DNA from: Catellatospora paridis
GTDB lineage: Bacteria; Actinomycetota; Actinomycetes; Mycobacteriales; Micromonosporaceae
Direction: 5' to 3'
Length of the DNA: 64,000 nt
NCBI RefSeq assembly: GCF_009720365.1
Contig: NZ_ML769321.1
Span: forward strand, 62,001 to 126,000
In this document: one piece after another, positions 7,856-15,981 of the stretch
Layout: every line of letters starts with the position of its first letter
How positions within the stretch are numbered: position 1 is the stretch's first letter
The notes under the pieces: model-generated
What the model was told of the DNA's origin: nothing
The model's database searches: none
Seen by the model: only the letters and a program-made list of their open reading frames with translations
Position numbers and translations under genes: made by a program

Positions 7856-9928
7856 TCAGCAGGTGGCGGTCAGGCCCGCCCAGTTGGCGCGGTCGTTGTA
7901 GCCGCCGTCGCCGCCGTCGCCGACCACCAGGTCGAGCACCCGTACCCCGGTCAGGTCGACCGCGACCTGGCGGGTGTCGTCACGGGTCAGCAGGCCGCTG
8001 TCGAACAGCGTCCGGCCGTCGCCGATCACCTGGAACGTCGACGTGGCGCCCTCGGGGCCGACGTTGCGCACCGCGTCGTCCAGGCCGATGGTCGCGGTCA
8101 GGCCGGTGCACCTGGCGCCGACGTAGTAGCGGATCGTCGACGGCGAGGCCACGCCGATCCCGGTCGGGTACACCGTGCCGAGCATGCTGATCGGCGACCA
8201 GCCGCCGACGCTCAGGTCGACGGTCGGGCTCATCCAGCCGCTGGTGGCGCTGATCCAGGTGTGGTGCGACAGGACGACCGAGCCGGCCGGCGGCGCGGGC
8301 GCCACCACGACCGCGGTGGCGGTCACCTGCTGCTTGCGGCCGTGCCCGAGCACGTCGTACGAGGTGGTGGCGGTCAGCGTGCCGCCCCCTGGCGCGGCGG
8401 TGCCGGGCAGGGTCACCGTGAAGGCGAACGTGGCGGTGCGGCCCGGTGCCAGCAGCAGCGGGGCCTGGCCGAGTTCGCGCACCGTCCAGCCGGTGGGACC
8501 GGCGAGCTTCGCCTTGGGCAGCAGCGCGGGCAGCAGTCCGTCGTTGCGGACGAGCACCTCGACCCGGGCCTGGTCGCCACCGGCTAGCACCGGCGCGGCC
8601 CCGGCCGGCAGTGCCACGGCGTTGACCTGGGTGACCTGCGGGATGCCGGCGGTCACGTGCGGCACGCCGGGCAGGCCGCGGGCCGGGGCGACCCGGAGCA
8701 GCGCCGCGCCGTGCGCGGGCACCGCCGCGCTGAGCGTTCCTGCGCTCTCGGTGTCCTGGCCGGTCCACGCGTTGCGGACGGTGAACCGCGAGCCGGTCAG
8801 GCCGGTGGCGGCGGCCTGCGCGGTCAGCGTCTGCGCGCTGTCGCCGCGGTTGAGCAGCACCACCGCCCGGTCGCCGTCGGCCAGGCGCTTGACCCAGGTC
8901 TCCGTGGTGCCCGCCGGTCCGATGCGGACGGCCTGCACGGCGGCCCGGTCCTGGTTGATCGCCAGCACGTCGCGGTTGGTCAGGATGTCGACCGAGGCCT
9001 GGTTGAGTTTGCGGATGTCGCTGCCGACGACCAGCGGCGCGGCGGCCGCCGCCCACAGCGTCATCTGCGTGCGGAACTCCTCGTCGGACATGCCGAGTCC
9101 GGGCGCCAGGTAGTCGGGGTCGTTGTAGTGGCCGGGACCGGTCGCCTCCGGGTGCCGGGCGTTGGCGTCGTAGTTGCGCAGCACGTCCTTGAACTTGATG
9201 TCACCGACGAAGCCCACGTCGGTGTACGTGCGCCAGGACTGGGCGATGCCCGGCGCGTAGCTCCAGGAGTAGGTCGACTGCTGCTCCTCGGGGTAGTTGC
9301 CCCAGTCCGGCGAGGTCACCGGGTTGCACAGGTTGAAGATGATCGGCCGCCCGCTGGCGTTGTTGCGCAGCGCCGCGGCGAACTCGGTGTAGACCGTCTT
9401 CGGGTCCAGGTTCGCGGCGATGCCGCAGAGGAAGTCCACCTTCACCGCGTCGAACTTCCAGGCCGCGAACTGGTCGGCGTCGCGCTGGTAGTAGCCGCCG
9501 CCGCTGCCGAGCCCGCACTTGCCCGGGATGTACGGTCCCGCGTCGGTGTAGATGCCGGCCCGCAGGCCCTTGGCGTGGATGTAGTCGACGAGCGGCTGCA
9601 GCCCGTCGGGGAATCGGGTCCGGTCGGCCTGGAGGTCGCCCGCGGCGGTGCGCGGTTCGGGGTCCTGCCAGCCGCCGTCGAGCCACACGATGTCGTAGCC
9701 GGCCCGGGCCAGACCGCGGTCGACCAGCGCGTCGGCGACCTCGCGCACCGACTGTTCGGAGAAGTCGCCGCCGAGCCCGAAGTAGGTGTTCCAGCCCTGG
9801 TAGGGGGTGGGGCTGAGGATCTCCTGGCGGGGCCTGGCGGGCGCGGGGGTGGTGGCGGCGGCCGGTGGCGGCGCGATCAGCAGGCCGGTGGCCAGGCAGA
9901 GCAAGCCGGTGAGCACACGTCGTTTCAC
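7856..9928 (-). CDS. Secreted GH27 alpha-galactosidase-like enzyme with NPCBM-type module
   Basis: A 690-residue secreted glycosidase. The GTG at 9928 is used because AAGGAA precedes it; the overlapping ATG meets a stop at once. A signal peptide (KRRVLTGLLCLATGLLIAPP) is followed by a GH27 barrel starting PYQGWNTYFGLGG. Predicted nucleophile D165 (VKVDFLCG) and acid/base D237 (WRTYTDVG) are in the usual places. An all-beta C-domain, a linker with an NEW3-like segment (about residues 440-550) and a C-terminal NPCBM/NEW2-like module (VVLSHHTWISATSGW onward) follow. GH27 includes alpha-galactosidases, alpha-N-acetylgalactosaminidases and beta-L-arabinopyranosidases. Alpha-galactosidase is the default, but the neighbouring arabinose genes make arabinopyranosidase worth testing. 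Confidence 0.88.
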   Translation of the reverse strand: MKRRVLTGLLCLATGLLIAPPPAAATTPAPARPRQEILSPTPYQGWNTYFGLGGDFSEQSVREVADALVDRGLARAGYDIVWLDGGWQDPEPRTAAGDLQADRTRFPDGLQPLVDYIHAKGLRAGIYTDAGPYIPGKCGLGSGGGYYQRDADQFAAWKFDAVKVDFLCGIAANLDPKTVYTEFAAALRNNASGRPIIFNLCNPVTSPDWGNYPEEQQSTYSWSYAPGIAQSWRTYTDVGFVGDIKFKDVLRNYDANARHPEATGPGHYNDPDYLAPGLGMSDEEFRTQMTLWAAAAAPLVVGSDIRKLNQASVDILTNRDVLAINQDRAAVQAVRIGPAGTTETWVKRLADGDRAVVLLNRGDSAQTLTAQAAATGLTGSRFTVRNAWTGQDTESAGTLSAAVPAHGAALLRVAPARGLPGVPHVTAGIPQVTQVNAVALPAGAAPVLAGGDQARVEVLVRNDGLLPALLPKAKLAGPTGWTVRELGQAPLLLAPGRTATFAFTVTLPGTAAPGGGTLTATTSYDVLGHGRKQQVTATAVVVAPAPPAGSVVLSHHTWISATSGWMSPTVDLSVGGWSPISMLGTVYPTGIGVASPSTIRYYVGARCTGLTATIGLDDAVRNVGPEGATSTFQVIGDGRTLFDSGLLTRDDTRQVAVDLTGVRVLDLVVGDGGDGGYNDRANWAGLTATC

Positions 9929-10043
9929 ATCGGATTCCTTGCTGCGAAAGGGGTTTCCACGATCTTGTGGTCTGTTACGCGCGTGTGTCAAGAATAATTC
10001 ATAATTTATGTACGAAGCCGTGGCGCGAGCGCCATCCCGTGAA

Positions 10044-10076
10044 GAACCGATGAAGGACCGATGCGAGCGCGATGAA
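10044..10076 (+). promoter_or_regulatory. Tandem 11-bp direct repeats, likely response-regulator site
   Basis: Three consecutive 11-bp units (GAACCGATGAA, GGACCGATGCG, AGCGCGATGAA) place CGATG at 10048, 10059 and 10070, exactly 11 bp apart. OmpR-family regulators bind direct repeats with this spacing. The site is about 75 bp upstream of the response regulator start, so autoregulation is likely. It also lies within the GH27 promoter region. Confidence 0.5.
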
Positions 10077-10148
10077 GGGCGCGACCACTCCGATGCCCCC
10101 GTTCTGACCAGCGACTAAGGTCGGTAACTCGCAGAACGGGAGGCCGCA

Positions 10149-10838
10149 GTGAGCGCGCGGGTGCTGATCGCCGAGGACGACCCCAAGCAGGCCCACCTGC
10201 TCCGCGTCTACCTCGAACGGGAGGGCCACAGCGTCCAGGTCGTCGGCGACGGCCTCGCCGCCCTGGAACGCTGCCGCGCGTACCGGCCCGACCTGGTCGT
10301 GCTGGACGTCATGATGCCGACCCTCGGCGGCCTCGACGTGTGCCGGATCCTGCGGGCCGAGTCCGACGTGGCGATCCTGCTGCTCACCGCGCGCAGCACC
10401 GAGGACGACATCCTCGTCGGCCTCGACCTCGGCGCCGATGACTACGTCACCAAGCCGTTCAGCCCCCGGCAGCTCGCCGCCCGGGTGCGGGCGCTGCTGC
10501 GCCGGACCCGCCCCGGCACCGCCAAGGAGGAGATCCTGCGCGTCGGTGACCTGGAGATCGACGAAGGACGGTTCGAGGTGCGGGTCGGCGGGCGGCTCGT
10601 CGCGCTCACCGCCAAGGAGTTCGGCATCCTCGCGGCGCTGGCCGCAGCCCCCGGCCGGGTGTTCTCCCGCGCGCAGATCATCGACCGGGCATTCGGCTTC
10701 GACAACCACGTCGAGGAGCGCACCGTCGACGCGCACGTGATGAACCTGCGCCGCAAGATCGAGGACGACCCGGCCGAGGCCCGCTACGTGCAGACCGTCT
10801 ACGGCCGCGGCTACCGGCTGGCCGAGCAGCCGGCATGA
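10149..10838 (+). CDS. OmpR-family response regulator
   Basis: A 229-residue DNA-binding response regulator. The receiver domain has the acidic pocket (IAEDD), phospho-acceptor D53 (VVLDVMMP), the conserved Thr/Ala (LLTAR) and K (YVTKPF). The OmpR winged helix-turn-helix fills residues about 130-225 and ends in YVQTVYGRGYRLAEQ. The GTG start follows GGGAGG. The sensor kinase lies 64 bp downstream, across a repeat element. BaeR-, MtrA- and CseB-like regulators share this layout, so the stimulus cannot be named from this protein. Confidence 0.9.
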   Translation: MSARVLIAEDDPKQAHLLRVYLEREGHSVQVVGDGLAALERCRAYRPDLVVLDVMMPTLGGLDVCRILRAESDVAILLLTARSTEDDILVGLDLGADDYVTKPFSPRQLAARVRALLRRTRPGTAKEEILRVGDLEIDEGRFEVRVGGRLVALTAKEFGILAALAAAPGRVFSRAQIIDRAFGFDNHVEERTVDAHVMNLRRKIEDDPAEARYVQTVYGRGYRLAEQPA

Positions 10839-10898
10839 GCGAGCGCAGCGAGCGAATCGGCGGGCTCAATGGTGCCGCCGACGAGCGCAGCGAGGAGA
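10837..10898 (+). repeat. GAGCGCAGCGAGC-type intergenic repeat
   Basis: The gap between response regulator and kinase holds two copies of a GAGCGCAGCGAG core (10841 and 10883), with AATCGGCGGGCTCAATGG between them. The first copy starts at the TGA stop of the regulator and the second merges with the kinase ribosome site (GAGGAGAAGGC). Similar sequences are scattered at gene borders in Micromonosporaceae-type genomes, from memory. Part of it also appears near 37023. Confidence 0.5.
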
Positions 10899-10902
10899 AG
10901 GC

Positions 10903-12540
10903 ATGAGCTTCCGACTGCGGGTCGTCGCGCTGGTCATGTTCATCGCCGTGACGGCCACCGCGGCGACCGCCTGGCTCACCCTCCAGCAGGCGTCGCGCGA
11001 GTTCGACCGTACGGTCAGCGCGAGCGCCGAACAGCAGGCGCTGATCACCGCCGAGCTGGGCGACTTCGCCCGCACCCGCGGCGGCTGGGACGGCGTCGCC
11101 GACCGGGTGCGCGAACTGTCCCTGCAGACCGGGCAGCGCATCCAGGTGACCACCGTCTCCGGCGCGGTCGTGGCCGATTCCGACACGCTCGCGGGGGCCG
11201 TGGCACGTGGCGTCACCGGGCCGCCGCTGCTCGTCGATCCGCGCCCGACCTGGCAGCCGCTGCCCGAGAACGGCATGCCGCTCGGCGCGAAGACCGTGCT
11301 GCTGGCGTCGTTCGAATACCGGGTCGGTCTGCGCCTGGCGTCCTGCCTGACCGGGGCGGGCATCGGCGTGCGGCTGGCCGAGGTGCGGCTGGGCATCCCG
11401 CTGCCGCAACCCGTCGCTTACAGCGCGCAGTCGAAGGCGTGCGAGGTCGCGGCGCGAGCACAGGTCCCGATGGAGATCGACCGGGCGTTCGAGGCCGATT
11501 TGCAGGCCTGCCAGAACCAGGCCGCACGACTGATCCCGTGCCTGCAGGACGCGTTCTCGCGGGCCGTCGGCGCGTACGCGCCCGCGCAGATGCGGGTGCA
11601 CGTCGGCGCGGCCGAGCAGCCGCGGCCCCGCCTGCCGGTGAAGTCCATCGTGCTGACCGCCGCCGTCGTCGCGGTCACCGCGGTCGGCGCGTCCTGGCTG
11701 CTCAGCCGCCGGGTGCTGCGTCCCATCGGCGCGCTGACCGCAGCCTCCGCCCAGGTCGGCGACGGCAGGCTCACCGAACGCGTGCCGGTCCGCGGCCACG
11801 ACGAGCTCGCCGGGCTGGCCCGCTCGTTCAACCGCATGGCCGACTCCCTGCAACGCAGCGAGGAACTGCAACGCCGCATGATCTCCGACGTGGCGCACGA
11901 ACTGCGCACACCCCTCGCGAACCTGCGCGGCTACCTGGAGGCGCTCAAGGACGGCGTGCTCCCGCCGAGCCCGGAGCTGTTCGAGTCGCTGCACGACGAG
12001 GCCGTGCTCCAGCAGCGCATCGTCGACGACCTGCAGGACCTCGCGCTGGCCGAGGCGGGCGCGCTGACCTACCAGAAGACCCGGCTCGACCTGGGCGAGC
12101 TCGTCGCCACCTGCAAGACGGCGCATGCCGCGCTCGCCCACGCGTCCGGCGTGACCCTGACGATCGAGAGCACCGGCCCGCGCTGGGTACACGCGGACCC
12201 CGACCGGCTCCGCCAGGTGATCGGCAACCTCGTCCGCAACGCGCTCGCCGCCACCGCGGCCGGCGGCACGATCACCCTCGCCGTCGCCGCGCACGGGGAC
12301 CGTCACGTCGTGCGCGTCGCCGACACCGGCAGCGGCATCGCCGAGGCGGATCTGCCGTTCCTGTTCGACCGGCTGTGGCGGGCAGACCGCGCCCGCGGCA
12401 GGGCGGAACAGGGCACCACCGGCTCCGGCCTCGGCCTGTCCATCGCGCGGCAGATCATCGCCGACCACGGTGGGACCGTGGACGTCGTCAGCGTGCTGGG
12501 CGTCGGCACGACCTTCACCATCGGGCTGCCCGCCGCCTGA
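10903..12540 (+). CDS. BaeS-like sensor histidine kinase with a cysteine-containing sensor region
   Basis: A 545-residue membrane histidine kinase. TM1 is at residues about 5-25. A long extracytoplasmic region follows to about 245, then TM2 (SIVLTAAVVAVTAVGASWLL), a HAMP linker (RRVLRPIGALTAASAQVGDG), the H-box with H332 (SDVAHELRTPLANLRGYLEA), and an ATPase domain with N, G1 (VADTGSGIAE), F and G2 (GSGLGLSIA) boxes. Four cysteines in the sensor region (C148, C180, C203, C213) are unusual and could form disulfides or bind metal. It is co-transcribed with the response regulator. The stimulus is unknown; envelope or redox stress is an inference. Confidence 0.9.
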   Translation: MSFRLRVVALVMFIAVTATAATAWLTLQQASREFDRTVSASAEQQALITAELGDFARTRGGWDGVADRVRELSLQTGQRIQVTTVSGAVVADSDTLAGAVARGVTGPPLLVDPRPTWQPLPENGMPLGAKTVLLASFEYRVGLRLASCLTGAGIGVRLAEVRLGIPLPQPVAYSAQSKACEVAARAQVPMEIDRAFEADLQACQNQAARLIPCLQDAFSRAVGAYAPAQMRVHVGAAEQPRPRLPVKSIVLTAAVVAVTAVGASWLLSRRVLRPIGALTAASAQVGDGRLTERVPVRGHDELAGLARSFNRMADSLQRSEELQRRMISDVAHELRTPLANLRGYLEALKDGVLPPSPELFESLHDEAVLQQRIVDDLQDLALAEAGALTYQKTRLDLGELVATCKTAHAALAHASGVTLTIESTGPRWVHADPDRLRQVIGNLVRNALAATAAGGTITLAVAAHGDRHVVRVADTGSGIAEADLPFLFDRLWRADRARGRAEQGTTGSGLGLSIARQIIADHGGTVDVVSVLGVGTTFTIGLPAA

Positions 12541-12545
12541 CCCGG

Positions 12546-13052
12546 TCAGAGGCCCATCGGTATGGGCCGCCGGGGCGGACCATCTGCCAGCAGCGCCGCC
12601 AGTGCGGCGGGCAGGGCCCGGGGCGCGAACACGTCGGTGCCCCGGTACCGCGCGAGTTCCTGCTGCGTCCACCAGCGGAAACCGGTGATGTGCTCCCCGG
12701 CGAGCTCGTCGTCGGTCCACGCGCCACGCGGTGCGAACGACGTCGTGCGTACCAGAAAAATGTCGTTGAGGACGCCGTCATAGCCGTCGAAGTGGCCGGC
12801 GCGCACCACTTCCTGATGCCACACGTGCGGCGGATCGGCGGTCAGGGCCAGCCCGATCTCCTCGGCGAGCTCGCGCCGTAGCGCGGCCAGCAGGGTCTCG
12901 CCGGGCTCGACGCCGCCGCCCGGGGTACCCCAGACCACGAGCTGGCCTTCCGGCTTGTCGAAGGCGAAGCGGCACAGCAGCACGCGGTCCTGCTCGTCCA
13001 GCACGAGGGCACGCACACCGGCCCGAAGCCGGGGGGAGGCGGGCGACAGCAT
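12546..13052 (-). CDS. NUDIX hydrolase
   Basis: A NUDIX pyrophosphohydrolase of about 168 residues. The full Nudix box GGGVEPGETLLAALRRELAE and following EIGL gives the Mg2+-binding RE(L)xEE core. The C-terminal part has the WWTQQELARYRG segment seen in ADP-ribose/NADH-type and ADP-sugar hydrolases. The ATG at 13052 is used; an in-frame GTG at 13076 would add eight residues. It is convergent with the kinase gene, with only five bases between stops. The substrate is unresolved: damaged nucleotides or dinucleotide cofactors are both possible. Confidence 0.88.
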   Translation of the reverse strand: MLSPASPRLRAGVRALVLDEQDRVLLCRFAFDKPEGQLVVWGTPGGGVEPGETLLAALRRELAEEIGLALTADPPHVWHQEVVRAGHFDGYDGVLNDIFLVRTTSFAPRGAWTDDELAGEHITGFRWWTQQELARYRGTDVFAPRALPAALAALLADGPPRRPIPMGL

Positions 13053-13162
13053 GGCCACGAACCTACCGCTGACCACGCGTGCGCGCGGTCCGCCGGGACC
13101 ACGGACAGCGGACGCACTGAATTTTCACAAGTTCTTGATCGCCCGCTGCCTACCGTCCCCCG

Positions 13163-14053
13163 GTGCCGAACGTTACGCAGGCCGCCCTCACCGGGGCCAC
13201 TCCCGATGCAGCGGTCCACCAGGACCGGCCGACGGGCCCCGTCGAGCCGAAGCGTCGCCGACCCCGCGGCTGGATCGCGCTGCTGTGCCTGGCGGTCGGA
13301 GCCGTGCTGGTCGGGCTTGCGCTGCTCCGGGGGGCCGTCGACGCCGTCGCCGGGGCGCATCAGGTGCCGGGTGGCGGGACGACGCCGTCACCGTCGCCGT
13401 CGTCTGCTCCAGCGTCGCCGAGTCCGTCGGCGTCGCCGCCACCGGTCTACCAGCTGCCCGGAGACTTCCCGGCTTCCGGGCCCGGCACGTGGAAGTACGC
13501 GACCAGCACGGGCGGTGTCCTCGGCAGTTCGGGCGGGCTGCGGCGGTTCCGCGTCGCGGCCGAGACGAACATCGCCGGGGCCGAACTAGCCGAGTTCACC
13601 CGGCTGGTCGACCTGACCCTCGGTGACCCGCGCAGTTGGATCGGCGGGCAGCGCCGCCTGCAGCGGGTGCCCGCGGGCTCGGCGTACGACTTCACGATCT
13701 ACCTGGCCACCGGCGAGACCGCCCGCAAGCTGTGCGCCGCGGGCGGGATGGATACCAGGCTCGACGGCGTCTCGTACACGTCGTGCCGCCTGCCGGGACG
13801 CGTCGTGATCAACTTCAACCGGTGGCAACTGTCCGTGCCCGACTACGTCAAGGGCCACGTCGAGCTGGCGGTGTACCGCATGTATGTCATCAATCACGAG
13901 GTCGGCCACGAACTCGGCCGCAACCACGAGCGGTGCCCCGGCCGGGGTCGACCCGCTCCGGTGATGCAGCAGCAGACGTACGGCCTGCAGGGCTGCCGCG
14001 CCAATCCGTGGCCCTACCTTGACGGCAAGCGCTACGCAGGTCCGCTGATGTGA
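13163..14053 (+). CDS. DUF3152 protein, membrane-anchored metzincin-like metalloprotease
   Basis: A 296-residue protein with a basic N-terminus, one transmembrane anchor (GWIALLCLAVGAVLVGLALL), a Ser/Pro-rich linker (about residues 73-95) and an outward-facing DUF3152 domain. The domain carries H245-E-V-G-H249-E-L-G-R-N-H255, the extended zinc motif HExxHxxGxxH of metzincins, followed by MQQQTYG (a possible Met-turn). The C-terminus ends KRYAGPLM. The family is conserved in actinobacteria with no settled substrate. A TACCGT -10 at 13151-13156 lies six bases before the GTG, so the gene may be leaderless. No operon partner. Confidence 0.8.
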   Translation: MPNVTQAALTGATPDAAVHQDRPTGPVEPKRRRPRGWIALLCLAVGAVLVGLALLRGAVDAVAGAHQVPGGGTTPSPSPSSAPASPSPSASPPPVYQLPGDFPASGPGTWKYATSTGGVLGSSGGLRRFRVAAETNIAGAELAEFTRLVDLTLGDPRSWIGGQRRLQRVPAGSAYDFTIYLATGETARKLCAAGGMDTRLDGVSYTSCRLPGRVVINFNRWQLSVPDYVKGHVELAVYRMYVINHEVGHELGRNHERCPGRGRPAPVMQQQTYGLQGCRANPWPYLDGKRYAGPLM

Positions 14054-14190
14054 AGCCGAACGATGGAGCCACCGCTAGATCTCGGCCGCTGATGCGTGCA
14101 GACTGGTAAAATTGTCCCGATATTAGCGGTTCTTCGACCTGGCCGTCACCGCTGGGTGCTCGGCTCCCGGGCAGAGGCTGTGAAACGCCG

Positions 14191-15531
14191 ATGATGAAGA
14201 CCTCCTGGGCGAAGGATGGGTTCTCAGCGCGTCGGGCGGAACTTCACCGCCGGGTTACGCGCCCCGTCGGCTTCGCCGGACTCGCGGCCTGTGCCGCATT
14301 CCTGATCGCCGGCTGCTCGGTGGCAGCCACCGTCCCGAGGCCGGCCGCCGGCGCGGCGGCAGGCGGCTCCGTGTCTGGGCGCCACGCCTTGCCCATCGAC
14401 CAGGCCGCACTCCAGGCCGCGGTGGAGACGGCCGTCGAACAGATGATGGTGCCCGGGGCGTTCGTCCTGGTGCGTACGCCGCAGGGGACCTATCGCGCGG
14501 TCGTCGGCACCACCGAGCTGGGCGCGCAGATACCGCCGGCCGGCGATACGCACTTCCGGATCGCCTCGAACACCAAGACCATGACGGCGGCGCTGATCGT
14601 GCTGCTCGCCCAGGACGGCAAACTGAAGTTCAGCGACCCGGTGTCGAGGTACGTGCCGGGCGTACCCAATGGCGCGAACATCACCCTCGCCGACCTGCTG
14701 AAGATGCGCAGCGGGCTCTACGGCTACACGGGCGCACCGGAGATGGCCGCGGCCATGGACGCCGACCTGGCGAAGGTCTGGACACCGCAGGAGGTGCTGG
14801 ACATCGCGTTCAAGCGGCCGCCGAACTTCGCGCCGAACACGGACTACGAATACAGCAACACCAACTACGCCCTGCTGGGCCTGGTCGCCGAGAAGGTGGG
14901 CGGGCGGCCGCTCGCCGAGCAGTTCACCGACCGGCTGTACGGCCCACAGGGCCTGCGGCAGACGTCCCTGCCCGCCGCCACCGACGACACGCTTCCGCAA
15001 CCCTTCTCGCACGGCTACATGTACGGCGGGACCGCGTACGCCCTGGTCGACGATCCGTATCCGGCCGACATGCAGGCCGCCATCCGCGCCGGGACGCTCA
15101 AGCCCATCGACTACACCAACCAGAACCCGTCCTACGCGACCGCGGCCGGCGGGGCGATCTCGACGGCCGACGACCTGGCCACGTGGATCGACTCCCTGGT
15201 CTCGGGCAAGGTCCTGAACGCCGACTTCCGGCAGCAGTGGCTGCGCGGCCTGCAGGCCGAGGACCCGGCCACACCCAACGGCCAGCAGTACGGGTACGGC
15301 ATCTCCTACCAGCGGTTCGCGCCGAACGCCTCGATGTACTACCACGGCGGCGAGCTGCCGGGCTTCAACTCGTTCATGGGCCACGACCTCGACAACGACG
15401 TGACGCTGGTCATCTGGACCAACTCGACCCTGTCGCCCGAGGGCAAGACCACCGCGCAGGCCCTGCTGCCGATGGTCCTCGACGAGATCTACGGCCTGAA
15501 CCTGGTGCCCGCGCCGACTCCCACCAGCTGA
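14191..15531 (+). CDS. Class-C beta-lactamase-like serine hydrolase, lipoprotein
   Basis: A 446-residue serine hydrolase of the class C beta-lactamase/D-Ala-D-Ala carboxypeptidase/esterase superfamily. The N-terminus carries a lipoprotein-type signal (FAGLAACAAFLIAGCSVAA). Catalytic S126-N-T-K129 (SxxK), the YSNTNY triad (YxN) and the HGGELPGF motif (the HxG third box) are all intact. The substrate may be peptidoglycan peptides, D-amino-acid esters or small esters; sequence alone does not decide. It is closely related to the protein at 25801-27138, sharing HFRI-SNTKTMTA and GGELPGFNSFM. Confidence 0.88.
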   Translation: MMKTSWAKDGFSARRAELHRRVTRPVGFAGLAACAAFLIAGCSVAATVPRPAAGAAAGGSVSGRHALPIDQAALQAAVETAVEQMMVPGAFVLVRTPQGTYRAVVGTTELGAQIPPAGDTHFRIASNTKTMTAALIVLLAQDGKLKFSDPVSRYVPGVPNGANITLADLLKMRSGLYGYTGAPEMAAAMDADLAKVWTPQEVLDIAFKRPPNFAPNTDYEYSNTNYALLGLVAEKVGGRPLAEQFTDRLYGPQGLRQTSLPAATDDTLPQPFSHGYMYGGTAYALVDDPYPADMQAAIRAGTLKPIDYTNQNPSYATAAGGAISTADDLATWIDSLVSGKVLNADFRQQWLRGLQAEDPATPNGQQYGYGISYQRFAPNASMYYHGGELPGFNSFMGHDLDNDVTLVIWTNSTLSPEGKTTAQALLPMVLDEIYGLNLVPAPTPTS

Positions 15532-15557
15532 CGCCGGTCGGCGAGCAACAACCGACG

Positions 15558-15938
15558 TCAGGAGTCTTGCCGCGAGTGCCGGCCGCCACCGTCGGGCGCC
15601 GGCGGAAGCGATTCGGGCTCGACGTAACCGAATGCCCGCTCGGCGAGCATCTGCCCGAACACGCCGTTAAGGCCGCCGCAGTCGCGGCACTGGAAGTTCT
15701 CGTCGAGCCGCGGACCGCCGCAATGGTCGCAATATCCCTGGTCGCGGGGATCGTGGTAGTCCTGCAGCGCCAGCCTGAGCGCCTGGGCGACGGGCTCGCT
15801 CAGCATGAGGCGGGACTCGCGACCGTCGACCCGCACCGTCAGCTCCGTGCCCGCGGGCGCGTGCGGATCGAGCGCGTGAATCCGCGCCACGAACCCGTTG
15901 ATCTCGCCCAGGATGTCCTTCGGCTGCTCAGTCGCCAT
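15558..15938 (-). CDS. Small zinc-ribbon protein, unknown function
   Basis: A 126-residue cytosolic protein I do not recognise. The first 60 residues are helical (ILGEINGFVARIHALDPHAP, then AQALRLALQDYHD). A four-cysteine zinc ribbon follows: CDHCGGPRLDENFQCRDCGG. The C-terminus is Pro/Gly-rich. It lies between the serine hydrolase (convergent) and the LacI gene (same strand, upstream), and it may share the LacI transcript, since the gap is only 43 bp. Confidence 0.65.
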   Translation of the reverse strand: MATEQPKDILGEINGFVARIHALDPHAPAGTELTVRVDGRESRLMLSEPVAQALRLALQDYHDPRDQGYCDHCGGPRLDENFQCRDCGGLNGVFGQMLAERAFGYVEPESLPPAPDGGGRHSRQDS

Positions 15939-15981
15939 GGCATCGACCGTACGACATCTACGTACATGAGTCGGTGGTGCG

